A stretch of 64,000 bases of DNA from Streptomyces rhizoryzae. GTDB lineage: Bacteria > Actinomycetota > Actinomycetes > Streptomycetales > Streptomycetaceae. Position 1 is the first letter of the stretch. Every line of letters begins with the position of its first letter. The notes below the pieces were generated by a model. The model searched no databases. It saw only the letters and a program-made list of their open reading frames with translations, and was not told the origin of the DNA. Positions 57,023 to 64,000 of this stretch are shown in pieces. Location: NCBI RefSeq assembly GCF_023155275.1, contig NZ_JALMUV010000046.1, positions 1-64,000 of the forward strand. The letters are read 5' to 3'. The position numbers and the translations under genes are program-made.

Positions 57023-58318
57023 CTACGGGCTGGCGAGTGGCCTCCTCGTGGCCCCGGTGTGGGGTACGGTGCCGGCCGAGACGAGCCGGGTGACGTCGAC
57101 GGTGCCGGCCCCGGTCTGCGGTTCGGGGATGAGGGCCCACAACGTCGCGAGGGCGGCAAAGGCCACCAGCAGTGCGGCGGCTCCCGTGCGGCCCTTCGCC
57201 CAGGGGGCCCGGAACCGGATCGGGTCCTCCACCAGGACCTTGGAGAGCCACGCGGCAGCGAGGGACACCGCGAGGATGACGACCGTACGGCTCCAGCCCG
57301 TCAGGCCGAGGCGTTCTTCGCTCAGGAGCAGGTAGATGGGCCAGTGCCACAGGTAGAGGCTGTAGGAGACCAGGCCGCACCAGCGCAGGGCAGGCGTGGC
57401 GAGGACGCGACCGGCCAGGGTGCGGGGTGCTTGGGCGAGGCAGGCGATGAGCAGGGCGGCGGCCAGGGCGTGGAGGAAGAGACCGCCGTGGAATAGCGAG
57501 AGGTCGTTCTGCCCGTCGGACAGTGCCCAGTACGCCCCGACCCCGCATGCCAGGGCCAGGCTTCCCCAGGCTGTGGCCCGTTCACCGGCGCGTGCCAGGA
57601 GCCGGGTGGCCGGTGGCGTGGCCATGAGGGAACCGAGGAGGAGCGAGAAGGTGCGGGTGTCGGTGCCCTCGTAGACGCGCGTGGTGTCGACGGGGTTGGT
57701 GAACACGGTCATCAGGACGAGTGAGACGACGGCTCCGGCCGCAGCTACGAGGGCGACGCGTCGGCCGCCGTTGCGGCCGCGGGCCAGCAGGGCGATGGCC
57801 AGGGGCCAGACCAGGTAGAACTGCTCCTCGACCGCGATGCTCCACAGGTGGCCGAAGACCCTGGTGTCGGCCGCGTTCCAGTATCCGACCTGGTCGGCGA
57901 TGAAGTGCCAATTGGCGAGGTTGGCCGCCACCCAGGGAGCGTCGTCGAGGGCGTACCGGAGCAGAGGCGGCGGCCCGAGCGCCCAGAACAGGAGCAGGGT
58001 GCCCGCGATCGTCGCGGCGAGTGCCGGCAGCAGACGGCGTGCGCGCCGCCCCCAGAAGGCCAGGAGGTCGACGCGGCCGGCCCGCACCTGCGTCTCCGTC
58101 AGGAGAAGGCCGGTGATCAGGAAGCCGGACAGGACGAAGAACAGGTCAACGCCAAGGAAGCCACCGCTGAAGTGGCCAGCGTGGAAGAACAGCACACCCA
58201 GGACGGCCAGGCCGCGCAGGCCGTCCAAAGGCGCGATGTGACGGTTGCCGGACGGTACAGGGACGATCATCGTGTGAGGGCGACGGTGGGTGCGCACGGG
58301 TTTGGTTGAGGTGGGCAT
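57023..58318 (-). CDS. Acyltransferase-3 family membrane protein (OafA-like)
   Basis: This 431-residue integral membrane acyltransferase has about ten helices. The family opening HIAPLDGLRGLAVLGVLFFHAG carries the conserved His-x-x-Arg-type basic residues. FLGVDLFFVLSGFLITGLLL, FWGRRARRLLPA and HLWSIAVEEQFYLVWPLA, with the active-site His and Glu, follow. SLYLWHWPIYLLL and VEDPIRF are near the end. It would O-acetylate a surface or secreted glycan. Unlike long OafA proteins it lacks a fused SGNH domain. A separate SGNH lipoprotein is encoded 142 bp upstream in the same direction and may supply it. GGAG lies 4 nt before ATG 58318. Confidence 0.9.
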   Translation of the reverse strand: MPTSTKPVRTHRRPHTMIVPVPSGNRHIAPLDGLRGLAVLGVLFFHAGHFSGGFLGVDLFFVLSGFLITGLLLTETQVRAGRVDLLAFWGRRARRLLPALAATIAGTLLLFWALGPPPLLRYALDDAPWVAANLANWHFIADQVGYWNAADTRVFGHLWSIAVEEQFYLVWPLAIALLARGRNGGRRVALVAAAGAVVSLVLMTVFTNPVDTTRVYEGTDTRTFSLLLGSLMATPPATRLLARAGERATAWGSLALACGVGAYWALSDGQNDLSLFHGGLFLHALAAALLIACLAQAPRTLAGRVLATPALRWCGLVSYSLYLWHWPIYLLLSEERLGLTGWSRTVVILAVSLAAAWLSKVLVEDPIRFRAPWAKGRTGAAALLVAFAALATLWALIPEPQTGAGTVDVTRLVSAGTVPHTGATRRPLASP

Positions 58319-58360
58319 GGGTCTCCAACGAGATGAGCGAGCCGGCTCGGTTTCGGGCTC

Positions 58361-58390
58361 AGCCCGAAGCGGGCCGAAGCGGGCCGAAGC
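58361..58390. repeat. Short 10-bp tandem repeat
   Basis: Three direct copies of GGGCCGAAGC (the first altered to AGCCCGAAGC) lie between the acyltransferase start and the terminator at 58404. They look like slippage products. Confidence 0.6.
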
Positions 58391-58403
58391 GGGCCGGCCG
58401 CCG

Positions 58404-58428
58404 AGCCCAGCCGCCTTGCGGCTGGGCT
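58404..58428 (-). terminator. Terminator of the SGNH lipoprotein gene
   Basis: AGCCCAGCCGC (58404-58414) and GCGGCTGGGCT (58418-58428) form a perfect 11-bp stem with a 3-nt loop, 32 nt downstream of the lipoprotein stop. It lies between that gene and the acyltransferase gene, so the pair is at most partly co-transcribed. Confidence 0.65.
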
Positions 58429-58460
58429 GACCGGCAGGGCGGTGGCCGGCCCGAGGCGGA

Positions 58461-59297
58461 CTACTTGCAGCCGAGCGGGGCGTAGACCTTCTCGCTTGTC
58501 CACGACCCGGTGGCCCACTGGTCCACGGCGGCCGGGGTGAAGCCGTACTGCTTGTGCAACTGTTCGCCGAACCACGCGGCGAACGCGGCCGAGCCCTGCT
58601 GGCACGAGTGGATGCCGTCCTTGCCGCGCTGCGCCTTGGCTGCCGTGCTGTCGGTGCCCCACAGGGCCGAGGTGTCAAGGAAGCGGACCGTGTTCGGGTG
58701 CTTGTCCGCGACTTCCTTGGCGGACTTCGGCGCGGTCTTGATCGCGGCCTCGTGTGACCTGTAGAAGTCATCCACCTTGAAGGGAGGCGCCGACACGATG
58801 AGAAGTTCGGCGCCCGCGTCGTTCACCGTCTTGGCCAGACGTTCGTAGGCGGCGCGTTGTTCGCCTGGGGTCCCCCAGTCGTAGGTGGTGATCTGGTAGG
58901 CGACGACGTCCGGCTTGAAGGACGTCAGCTCCTTCGGGAGCTGCTCCCAGGTGGGCTGCGCGATCTCCCCGACGACACCGCCGCCCCCCGCGGCGGCGAT
59001 CGACTTGAACGCCACGTGGGCGGCCTTCATCGCCGCACCGAGGGGCGGTGCCTGAACTTCGCCGATGGAGTCGCCCATCCACAACATCCGGTGCGGCTTC
59101 GTGGTGTTCTTCTGGCCGTCGGGCGTCTGCCGGTCAGCAGATGAGGCGGTGTTGCGGTCGGCGGTGGGGGAGGAGCCGTCGCCGGATGCTTGGCAGGCGG
59201 TGAGCGCAAGCGCGGCCGTCGTGGCGGCGAGTACGAGGCCCGCGGTACGGCGCGTGGGTCGCTGAAGAAGAGGGGAGGACGTGTTCTTGCTGTTCAT
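58461..59297 (-). CDS. SGNH-hydrolase-type lipoprotein
   Basis: This 278-residue lipoprotein has a signal peptide ending in the lipobox LTAC (Cys near residue 35), so it is anchored outside the membrane. The mature domain looks like an SGNH/GDSL esterase. HRMLWMGDSIGEVQ contains the nucleophile Ser, AGGGGVVGEI gives the Gly, YQITTYDWG takes the Asn position's place, and GIHSCQQG contains the final catalytic DGIH motif. The GxND Asn is unclear, so activity is not certain. With the neighbouring acyltransferase-3 it could finish acetyl transfer outside the cell. ATG 59297 is chosen for the signal sequence, although GGAG is only 2 nt upstream. Confidence 0.8.
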   Translation of the reverse strand: MNSKNTSSPLLQRPTRRTAGLVLAATTAALALTACQASGDGSSPTADRNTASSADRQTPDGQKNTTKPHRMLWMGDSIGEVQAPPLGAAMKAAHVAFKSIAAAGGGGVVGEIAQPTWEQLPKELTSFKPDVVAYQITTYDWGTPGEQRAAYERLAKTVNDAGAELLIVSAPPFKVDDFYRSHEAAIKTAPKSAKEVADKHPNTVRFLDTSALWGTDSTAAKAQRGKDGIHSCQQGSAAFAAWFGEQLHKQYGFTPAAVDQWATGSWTSEKVYAPLGCK

Positions 59298-59393
59298 GTC
59301 TCCAGAAGAACCCGCCAGGAGGCTGCTCGGGCGGGCCGTCATCGTTCCATCACGTACCGGAAGAAGGCCGGGCATGGAGAGCGGGCACTACCG

Positions 59394-59920
59394 TCATCCG
59401 GCCTTCGGGAAGCTGAGGGCGTAGCCCTCTTCGGCGAGCCACGGAAGAAGCCGTTCCAGCGCTTCCATCGTCTGGGTGCGGTTTCCGCCGCCGTCGTGGA
59501 GGAGGACCGTCGGCCCCGTGGACAGCTGCTCCTTCACGGTGCGGACGATGGTGTCTGCGCCGGGCTGTCGGAAGTCGCCGAGGTCGACGTTCCAGCCGAG
59601 GTTGCGCATCCCGCAGGCTGCCGCGATCTGGCGGCTCTGCCGCGTGAAGGCGCCGCCGGGGGCCCGGCAGTACCAGATCCGTTCGCCGCCGGACGCCTCG
59701 TCGATCATGTGCTTGGCGTCGAGGATCTCCTTCTCCTGGTAGGACACCGGCTTCTTGTCCATGGCCATGTCGTGGCGCTCTGACCAGCGCTCTCGCCCGC
59801 CACAACCGCGAAGGCGACCGTTGCGGTCAGCGCCAGAGCCGCGGCGGTGACCACCGCCTGCCGCACGGTGCCAACGCGCCCACCATTGCCGTTCCCGGCG
59901 CTGTTCGTCTCGTTGTTCAT
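59394..59920 (-). pseudogene. Broken polysaccharide deacetylase (NodB type)
   Basis: The frame starting at ATG 59920 encodes a signal sequence (VRQAVVTAAALALTATVAFA) and then runs into unrelated residues. In another frame the last third of a NodB deacetylase follows: SYQEKEILDAKHMIDEA, ERIWYCRAPGGAFTRQS (the arginine/proline motif), NLGWNVDLGDF and TVLLHDGGGNRTQTMEAL. The first half of the catalytic domain, with the TFDDGP and HxxxH metal motifs, is missing. Internal deletion with loss of frame has killed the gene. Confidence 0.78.
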
Positions 59921-60065
59921 GCGCCCGACGGAACCTGCCGCCGTACCGCGAACGGCTGGCCGTCATCGTTTCGTCAAGGAATGCGGAGCTGGCAGTCATA
60001 CGCCTCCAGCACACTGGTCAGAGAACACCGCCCCATGCCGCCCAGCCGGAGAAGAGCGCAACCCG

Positions 60066-60767
60066 ATGGCACGAGTCCTGCTCGTCGAAGACGACCCCGC
60101 CGTGCAAAAGGGCGTCACCCTCGCGCTGAAGCGCCGAGGCCATGACGTGGAGGTCGCAGCGAGTGGCGAGACCGGACTCCTCACCCTGGAACGCTACCGG
60201 CCCGACCTGGTACTGCTCGACCTGATGCTGCCGGGGATGAGCGGCCTGGAGGTGTGCCGCCGGATCCGGGAGAGCAAACAGATCCCGATCATCATCCTCT
60301 CCGCCCGCGGTGACGACATCGACATGGTCGTGGGCCTGGAAGCCGGTGCCGACGACTACATCATCAAACCCGCCAGCGGGGAGATCATCGAGGCCCGGAT
60401 GAAAGCCGTCCTGCGCCGGGTCGCCCCCGCCCAGGACAGCCCCGCGGCCACGCCCACGGCAACGGGGGCGGAACACCATGGCGACCTGGCCGTGGACCGC
60501 ACCAGCCTGGTCGTGGCCAAGCACGGCACGGAGCTGGTCCTGGCTCCCTCCGAACTCAAGCTGCTGTTGTTCCTCACCGCCACGCCCGGTCAGGTCTACT
60601 CCCGCCACCAGCTCCTGGAACAGGTCTGGGAACACTCCTTCTACGGCGACGTCCGTCTCGTCGACGCCTGCGTGATGCGGTTGCGCGCCAAGATCGAGGA
60701 CGATCCGCGCAAGCCCGTGTACGTCCAGACCGTGCGCGGCTTCGGCTACCGCTTCGGACCCCTGTGA
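60066..60767 (+). CDS. OmpR-family response regulator, AfsQ1-like
   Basis: This 233-residue response regulator has a receiver domain with the acidic pair at 9-10 (VLLVEDDPAVQKG), phospho-acceptor Asp52 (LVLLDLMLPGMSGLEVC) and Lys near 101 (DDYIIKPASG). The C-terminal winged helix contains ELKLLLFLTATPGQVYSRHQ, then WEHSFYGDVRLVDACVMRLR and TVRGFGYRFGPL. The output-domain wording is closest, from memory, to AfsQ1, the antibiotic- and nitrogen-linked regulator of Streptomyces. The stop overlaps the kinase gene by 4 nt. ATG 60066 is preceded by GGAGAAGAG at longer spacing. Confidence 0.92.
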   Translation: MARVLLVEDDPAVQKGVTLALKRRGHDVEVAASGETGLLTLERYRPDLVLLDLMLPGMSGLEVCRRIRESKQIPIIILSARGDDIDMVVGLEAGADDYIIKPASGEIIEARMKAVLRRVAPAQDSPAATPTATGAEHHGDLAVDRTSLVVAKHGTELVLAPSELKLLLFLTATPGQVYSRHQLLEQVWEHSFYGDVRLVDACVMRLRAKIEDDPRKPVYVQTVRGFGYRFGPL

Positions 60768-62239
60768 AGAACCTCAGGCTCCGCTTCCCCAGGGGACTGC
60801 GGGCACGGCTCGTGGTCGCCGTGCTGCTCGCCGTCGCCTTCGGCGCACTGCTCACCGCGGGCCTCACCTTTCGCCAGGCCCGCGCCTCCGTCCTCGAACG
60901 CACCCAGCACACCGTCGTCGCCGACCTGCGCAGCCAACTCGATTCCCTCGCCCCCGGCCTGACCTTCCCACCCCGCACCGAGGACCTGCGGAGCCTGTCC
61001 CTCCAACTCGATCGGGCCGGAGGCTCCCGCGCCTGGCGTTCCTCGGCCTCCTACCAAGGCGGCACACCGGTCTCGGCCTCCCCCGACGCTCTGCCCGTGC
61101 CCGAAGAGCTCCGCGAAGCTGTCCAGGCAAGCGGCCAGGCGACCTATCAGCGCATCGAACGCGACGGCCGCCCCTGGCTGACCGTCGGCATGCCCGTCGC
61201 CTACGCCGCGGAGCCCGAGAAGCCCGCGAGCGCGGGCAAGCCCTCCGGGCTGACCGTGTACGTGGCCTCCCCCCTCGACGACGACCAGGCCGACATCGCC
61301 GCCCTGGTCTCCGCGGCCCAGGCCGGAGCCATCCCCGCCCTCGCCCTCGCCCTCGTCCCCGCCCTTCTCGCCGCCCGCAGCGTCCTACGCCCAGTACGGC
61401 GCCTGCGCAGCGGCGCCGAACGCATCACCGCCGGCGAACTCGGCACCCGCCTCGACGCTGACGGACACGACGAACTGACCGATCTGACCCGCTCCTTCAA
61501 CACCATGGCCGAAACCCTGCAAAAGGACGACGCCGAACTGCGCCGCATGGAAGCAGGAGCACGCCGTTTCGCCGCCGACGTCGCCCATGAACTGCGCACC
61601 CCTCTCGCGGCCATGACCGCCGTCACCGAGGTCCTCGACGAGGACGCCACCTCCGGTGTCCTGCCCCCCGACACCGCCGACGCCGTCCAACTCATCTGCG
61701 AGGAGACCCGCACCCTCGCCCGCATGGTCGAGGACCTGATGGAGGTCTCCCGCTTCGATGCCAAGGCCGCCCCGCTACACGCCGAGGAGACAGACCTGCG
61801 CACCATCGTGACCAAAACCCTCCAACTGCGCGGTTGGACCGACGACGAACGCGTCACCGCCGACATCCCCACCCCGGTACCGGTACGCGCCGACCCCCGC
61901 CGTATCGACGTCATCCTCGCCAACCTCATCGGCAACGCACTGCGCCACGGGCTCCCACCGGTCACCGTCTCCGCCCGCGCCGAGAACGACCATGCGGTCG
62001 TCACCGTCACCGATCACGGAACCGGCATCCCCGACGACGTACTTCCGCACGTCTTCGAACGCTTCTACAAAGCCGACACGGCACGCGTCCGCTCCGAAGG
62101 CAGCGGTCTCGGCCTGGCCATCGCCTACGAAAACGCCCACCTGCACGGCGGGACCCTCACCGCGGCCAACACTCCCGACGGTGGCGCCGTCTTCACCCTC
62201 ACCCTGCCCCTCCCTGCCACCCCGCAGGACCAGCCATGA
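60764..62239 (+). CDS. Sensor histidine kinase, partner of the upstream regulator
   Basis: This 491-residue membrane kinase has TM1 at about 15-34 and an extracytoplasmic sensor at 35-180. TM2 is at about 186-205 (GAIPALALALVPALLAA), and HAMP at about 206-258. The HisKA domain has phospho-acceptor His275 (ADVAHELRTPLAAM). The HATPase has NLIGNALRHG, DHGTGIPDD, FERFYKAD and GSGLGLAIAYENA. GTG 60764 overlaps the response-regulator stop (GTGA), and the stop overlaps the lipoprotein start (ATGA). The kinase followed by a lipoprotein gene recalls afsQ2 and its downstream lipoprotein in S. coelicolor. The signal is unknown. Confidence 0.92.
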   Translation: MKNLRLRFPRGLRARLVVAVLLAVAFGALLTAGLTFRQARASVLERTQHTVVADLRSQLDSLAPGLTFPPRTEDLRSLSLQLDRAGGSRAWRSSASYQGGTPVSASPDALPVPEELREAVQASGQATYQRIERDGRPWLTVGMPVAYAAEPEKPASAGKPSGLTVYVASPLDDDQADIAALVSAAQAGAIPALALALVPALLAARSVLRPVRRLRSGAERITAGELGTRLDADGHDELTDLTRSFNTMAETLQKDDAELRRMEAGARRFAADVAHELRTPLAAMTAVTEVLDEDATSGVLPPDTADAVQLICEETRTLARMVEDLMEVSRFDAKAAPLHAEETDLRTIVTKTLQLRGWTDDERVTADIPTPVPVRADPRRIDVILANLIGNALRHGLPPVTVSARAENDHAVVTVTDHGTGIPDDVLPHVFERFYKADTARVRSEGSGLGLAIAYENAHLHGGTLTAANTPDGGAVFTLTLPLPATPQDQP

Positions 62240-62826
62240 CCCGTCCCCCGTCTCGGTCCCGCCCCGGACGTACCCTCCGCGCCGCGGCAGTCGCCCTCGG
62301 GATCCTGCCCCTGTCCACCCTGCTCATGGCCACAACCACCGGCTGTGCGATCGGCCCCACCAACCCCGTGCCCGCCGGCCGTCCGGCCTCCGGCATCCAG
62401 CAACCCGGAACCGAAGCCCGCTTCGCACGCCTCTACTTCGCCGGTCCCACCGGCCCCCGCGCCGTCTCACGCCCCACGGACCGACCACTCAGCCCCCAGC
62501 AAGCCCTCGACCTCCTCCTGGAAGGCCCCACCCCGGCCGAACGCCAACGCGGCCTGATCAGCCAAGTACCACCGATGGCCGGCCAACTCACCGCCACCGC
62601 GGCCGACGGAGCCGTCGACGTCTTCGTCCCCCAAAAGGTCAGCACCGGCGACCTCGATGTCACAGCAGTCAGCCAGATCGCCTGCACCGCCGCCCATGCC
62701 AACGTCCCCGGCAACAAACCCCCCACACAGATCGACATCCGCATCCACGAGAACACCATCCGCTCCCAGACTCCCTGGACCGTCCACTGCGGCCCCAACG
62801 GCAACGTGACACCGGTAACCGACTGA
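62236..62826 (+). CDS. Lipoprotein of the two-component operon
   Basis: This 196-residue protein has a signal peptide and a lipobox-like TTGC (Cys near 36 after LLMATTTGC), giving an extracytoplasmic lipid-anchored protein. The mature part has no enzyme motif. A beta-rich GerMN-like layout is possible, with LYFAGPTGPRAVSRPTDRPL then SPQQALDLLLEGPTPAERQR and the FVPQKVSTGDLDVTAVSQIA strand. Two Cys (TAAHANVP region and VHCGP) may bond. It likely senses or modulates envelope stress for the kinase, as accessory lipoproteins do in related Streptomyces operons, which is inference. It is translationally coupled to the kinase gene. Confidence 0.82.
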   Translation: MTRPPSRSRPGRTLRAAAVALGILPLSTLLMATTTGCAIGPTNPVPAGRPASGIQQPGTEARFARLYFAGPTGPRAVSRPTDRPLSPQQALDLLLEGPTPAERQRGLISQVPPMAGQLTATAADGAVDVFVPQKVSTGDLDVTAVSQIACTAAHANVPGNKPPTQIDIRIHENTIRSQTPWTVHCGPNGNVTPVTD

Positions 62827-62999
62827 CACACCACACGGAAATCGCGACCGCCCACGGAGTGAGCGCAAGAGCCCGGCACGCTTCGATGCGGAGTCCGTCA
62901 GGCAGGTAAGGGAACTGGCACCGCGCCGCGCGCCCCCAGGCAGCAGACCGCCACAGCCGCGAAGCGACGGCACCCAAAGCACAGGGTGAAGCCTCGTTG
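62827..62999. other. Non-coding stretch after the two-component operon
   Basis: I see no gene, promoter or hairpin of note in these 173 bases. Confidence 0.4.
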
Positions 63000-63130
63000 A
63001 CGTTGCACTGAACCGCGTCGCTGCCGAGGGCCCGGCGAACGCCGCGGGCGTCGATGACGGTAGTGGTGGCCGTGCCGCCCTCGGGCGGGATGACGGTGGT
63101 GCGGTCGCCGCCGTAGGTGGTGCGTTGATC
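63000..63130 (-). pseudogene. RHS/YD-repeat fragment
   Basis: One minus frame reads RTTYGGDRTTVIPPEGGTA, then TTTVIDARG. This matches the repeated unit of Streptomyces RHS/YD-repeat proteins (Tyr-x-Gly-Asp-Arg, Pro-Pro-x-Gly-Gly, Asp-Ala-Arg-Gly). About 40 residues remain, with no start and nothing recognisable on either side. It is a leftover of a large toxin-like or wall-associated protein gene. Confidence 0.6.
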
Positions 63131-63180
63131 ACTTGAGGCGCCAACGTTTGTGAGAGTCGGCTTCGAGGTGGTGCTCGGGT

Positions 63181-63610
63181 TCAGAGTTGCCGGAGGTGGT
63201 CGTGCAGTCTGCGGGCGGCTTGTGCCATGAGAATGTCGGCGCCTGGCTGGGTGCTGGCCGGAACAAGCGATTCCGTGAGCACGGCGATGGCGAAGGCATG
63301 CCCCTCGGAGTGCTCGACGACTCCAATCTCATGGCGGAGGTTGAGGAGGGTGCCGGTCTTGGAAGACCAGCCGCTGCGTCTGAGCTGAAGTCCGGGGCAA
63401 GCCGGTGGCGGAGCAGGTTGTGGGCCATGAGGTCCCGCACCCGTGCGGCGGTCTCGGGATGGATTGCCGATGGCGTCCACAGCGCTTGGAGCAGGGCGGT
63501 CCAGGCGCGTGCGCTACCGGTGTTGGCGCGGGTGGTGTCGAGCTGGTGCACCTGGCGGCCGCGGCCGCTGGTGCCCGCTTCAATGGCGAGGGTGTGGGCG
63601 AGGTGGTGCG
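63181..63610 (-). pseudogene. Frameshifted class A beta-lactamase-like serine hydrolase
   Basis: The C-terminal half of a beta-lactamase-like protein is recognisable in two minus frames. The first gives HQLDTTRANTGSARAWTALL and AARVRDLMAHNLLRHRLAPD. Near 63385 the frame shifts and continues SGWSSKTGTLLNLRHEIGVV, with the active-site KTG at 63352-63360, then HAFAIAVLTE and a normal C-terminus ending LHDHLRQL. The N-terminal part with the nucleophile motif SxxK is missing, and the CRISPR array begins immediately beyond. One indel plus truncation make it non-functional. Confidence 0.65.
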
Positions 63611-63616
63611 GGACCG

Positions 63617-64000
63617 GGAACTACCCCCGTGGGTGCGGGGACGACGCGCCCGTGCTGTTCGCTGACCTACTCGCCCGGGAACTACCCCCGCGAATGCGGG
63701 GAATACCCAAGGCGAAACCAAGTATAAGGCGGCGGAAGAAGTACTCCCGCGGGTGCGGGGACGACTGGATGGCCACGTCGGCGGTGTACAAGGCACGGGG
63801 ACTACGAGGTGAGAGCGACATGGTCCGGCCTGATCCAGGAACTACCCCCGCGAGTGCGGGGACGACTCCGCGATCGGCCGTCCGAAGGTGTCCACCAGCG
63901 AACTATCCCCGCGCGTGCGGGGACGACCGACTGCCGCCGTGCCGTTGACCGGCTGGGCGGGAACTAACCCCGCCGGTGCGGGGACGACGCCGCCGAAGCA
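63617..64000 (-). CRISPR. Type I-E-like CRISPR array, trailer end, continues past the window
   Basis: Repeats of 29 bp occur at 63617-63645, 63678-63706, 63737-63765, 63838-63866, 63899-63927 and 63960-63988. A shortened degenerate unit lies near 63797-63819. Spacers at 63646-63677, 63766-63797, 63867-63898 and 63928-63959 are 32 bp, and the one at 63707-63736 is 30 bp. On the plus strand the repeat begins GGAACTACCCCCGCG and ends GTGCGGGGACGAC, with a CCCCGC/GCGGGG hairpin. Its complement has the layout of actinobacterial I-E repeats, so transcription should run on the minus strand from a leader to the right. The left repeats carry the most changes, as expected at a trailer. No cas gene is in view. 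Confidence 0.92.

Overview
The window is high-GC actinobacterial DNA and is most probably from a Streptomyces or a close relative. The evidence is strong G/C bias at third codon positions, GTG and TTG starts, GGAGG ribosome binding sites, and the conserved infC-rpmI-rplT / SpoU methyltransferase / orphan histidine kinase / pheS-pheT block. I recognised no rRNA or tRNA gene.

Region 1 (1-14.0 kb) is conserved chromosome. It begins with a hairpin-rich 73-bp tandem repeat and an SseB-like gene, followed by an aquaporin, a DUF1844 protein and the translation block. In that block infC appears to start at ATC behind a leader with a terminator-like hairpin. It is followed by pheST, a helix-turn-helix/TPR-type regulator, a Nudix hydrolase, a small membrane protein and a PAP2 phosphatase. 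Related palindromes occur near the regulator and before the PAP2 gene.

Region 2 (14.1-40.1 kb) is one block of 20 genes, all on the minus strand and mostly overlapping by 4 nt. It encodes a Wzx/Wzy-type exopolysaccharide. Read in transcription order, it holds an initiating phosphoglycosyltransferase, a nucleotide-sugar 6-dehydrogenase, a GT4, two Wzz-like co-polymerases with decayed ATP-binding domains, an AsnB-type amidotransferase, a fused dehydrogenase/Gfo-Idh-MocA oxidoreductase, a heparinase II/III-like lyase, an O-antigen ligase/polymerase-like protein and a second GT4. It continues with a modified-sugar cassette (C-methyltransferase, cytidylyltransferase-like enzyme, PIG-L deacetylase, epimerase, DUF4910 peptidase-like protein), a flippase, a GT2, a pyruvyltransferase, an RmlC-like epimerase and a class III aminotransferase.

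Region 3 (40.1-45.8 kb) is a scar. A histidine kinase is cut off exactly where a Tn3-type transposase C-terminus begins. Next come a secreted alpha/beta hydrolase, a winged-helix regulator/membrane-protein pair with a perfect palindromic operator, and a serine resolvase with a res-like palindrome upstream.

Region 4 (45.8-53.5 kb) is glycan utilisation: a secreted TIM-barrel hydrolase with an F5/8C domain, a GH36 alpha-galactosidase overlapping an MFS carrier, a TetR regulator and a GH1 beta-glucosidase. A truncated FAD-linked oxidase follows.

Region 5 (53.6-62.8 kb) has a secreted HExxH metalloprotease, a decayed IS630 transposase, an acyltransferase-3 with an SGNH lipoprotein, a broken NodB deacetylase, and an AfsQ1/AfsQ2-like two-component operon ending in a lipoprotein.

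Region 6 (62.8-64.0 kb) holds an RHS-repeat scrap and a frameshifted class A beta-lactamase-like gene. They lie beside the degenerate trailer end of a type I-E-like CRISPR array that runs off the window.
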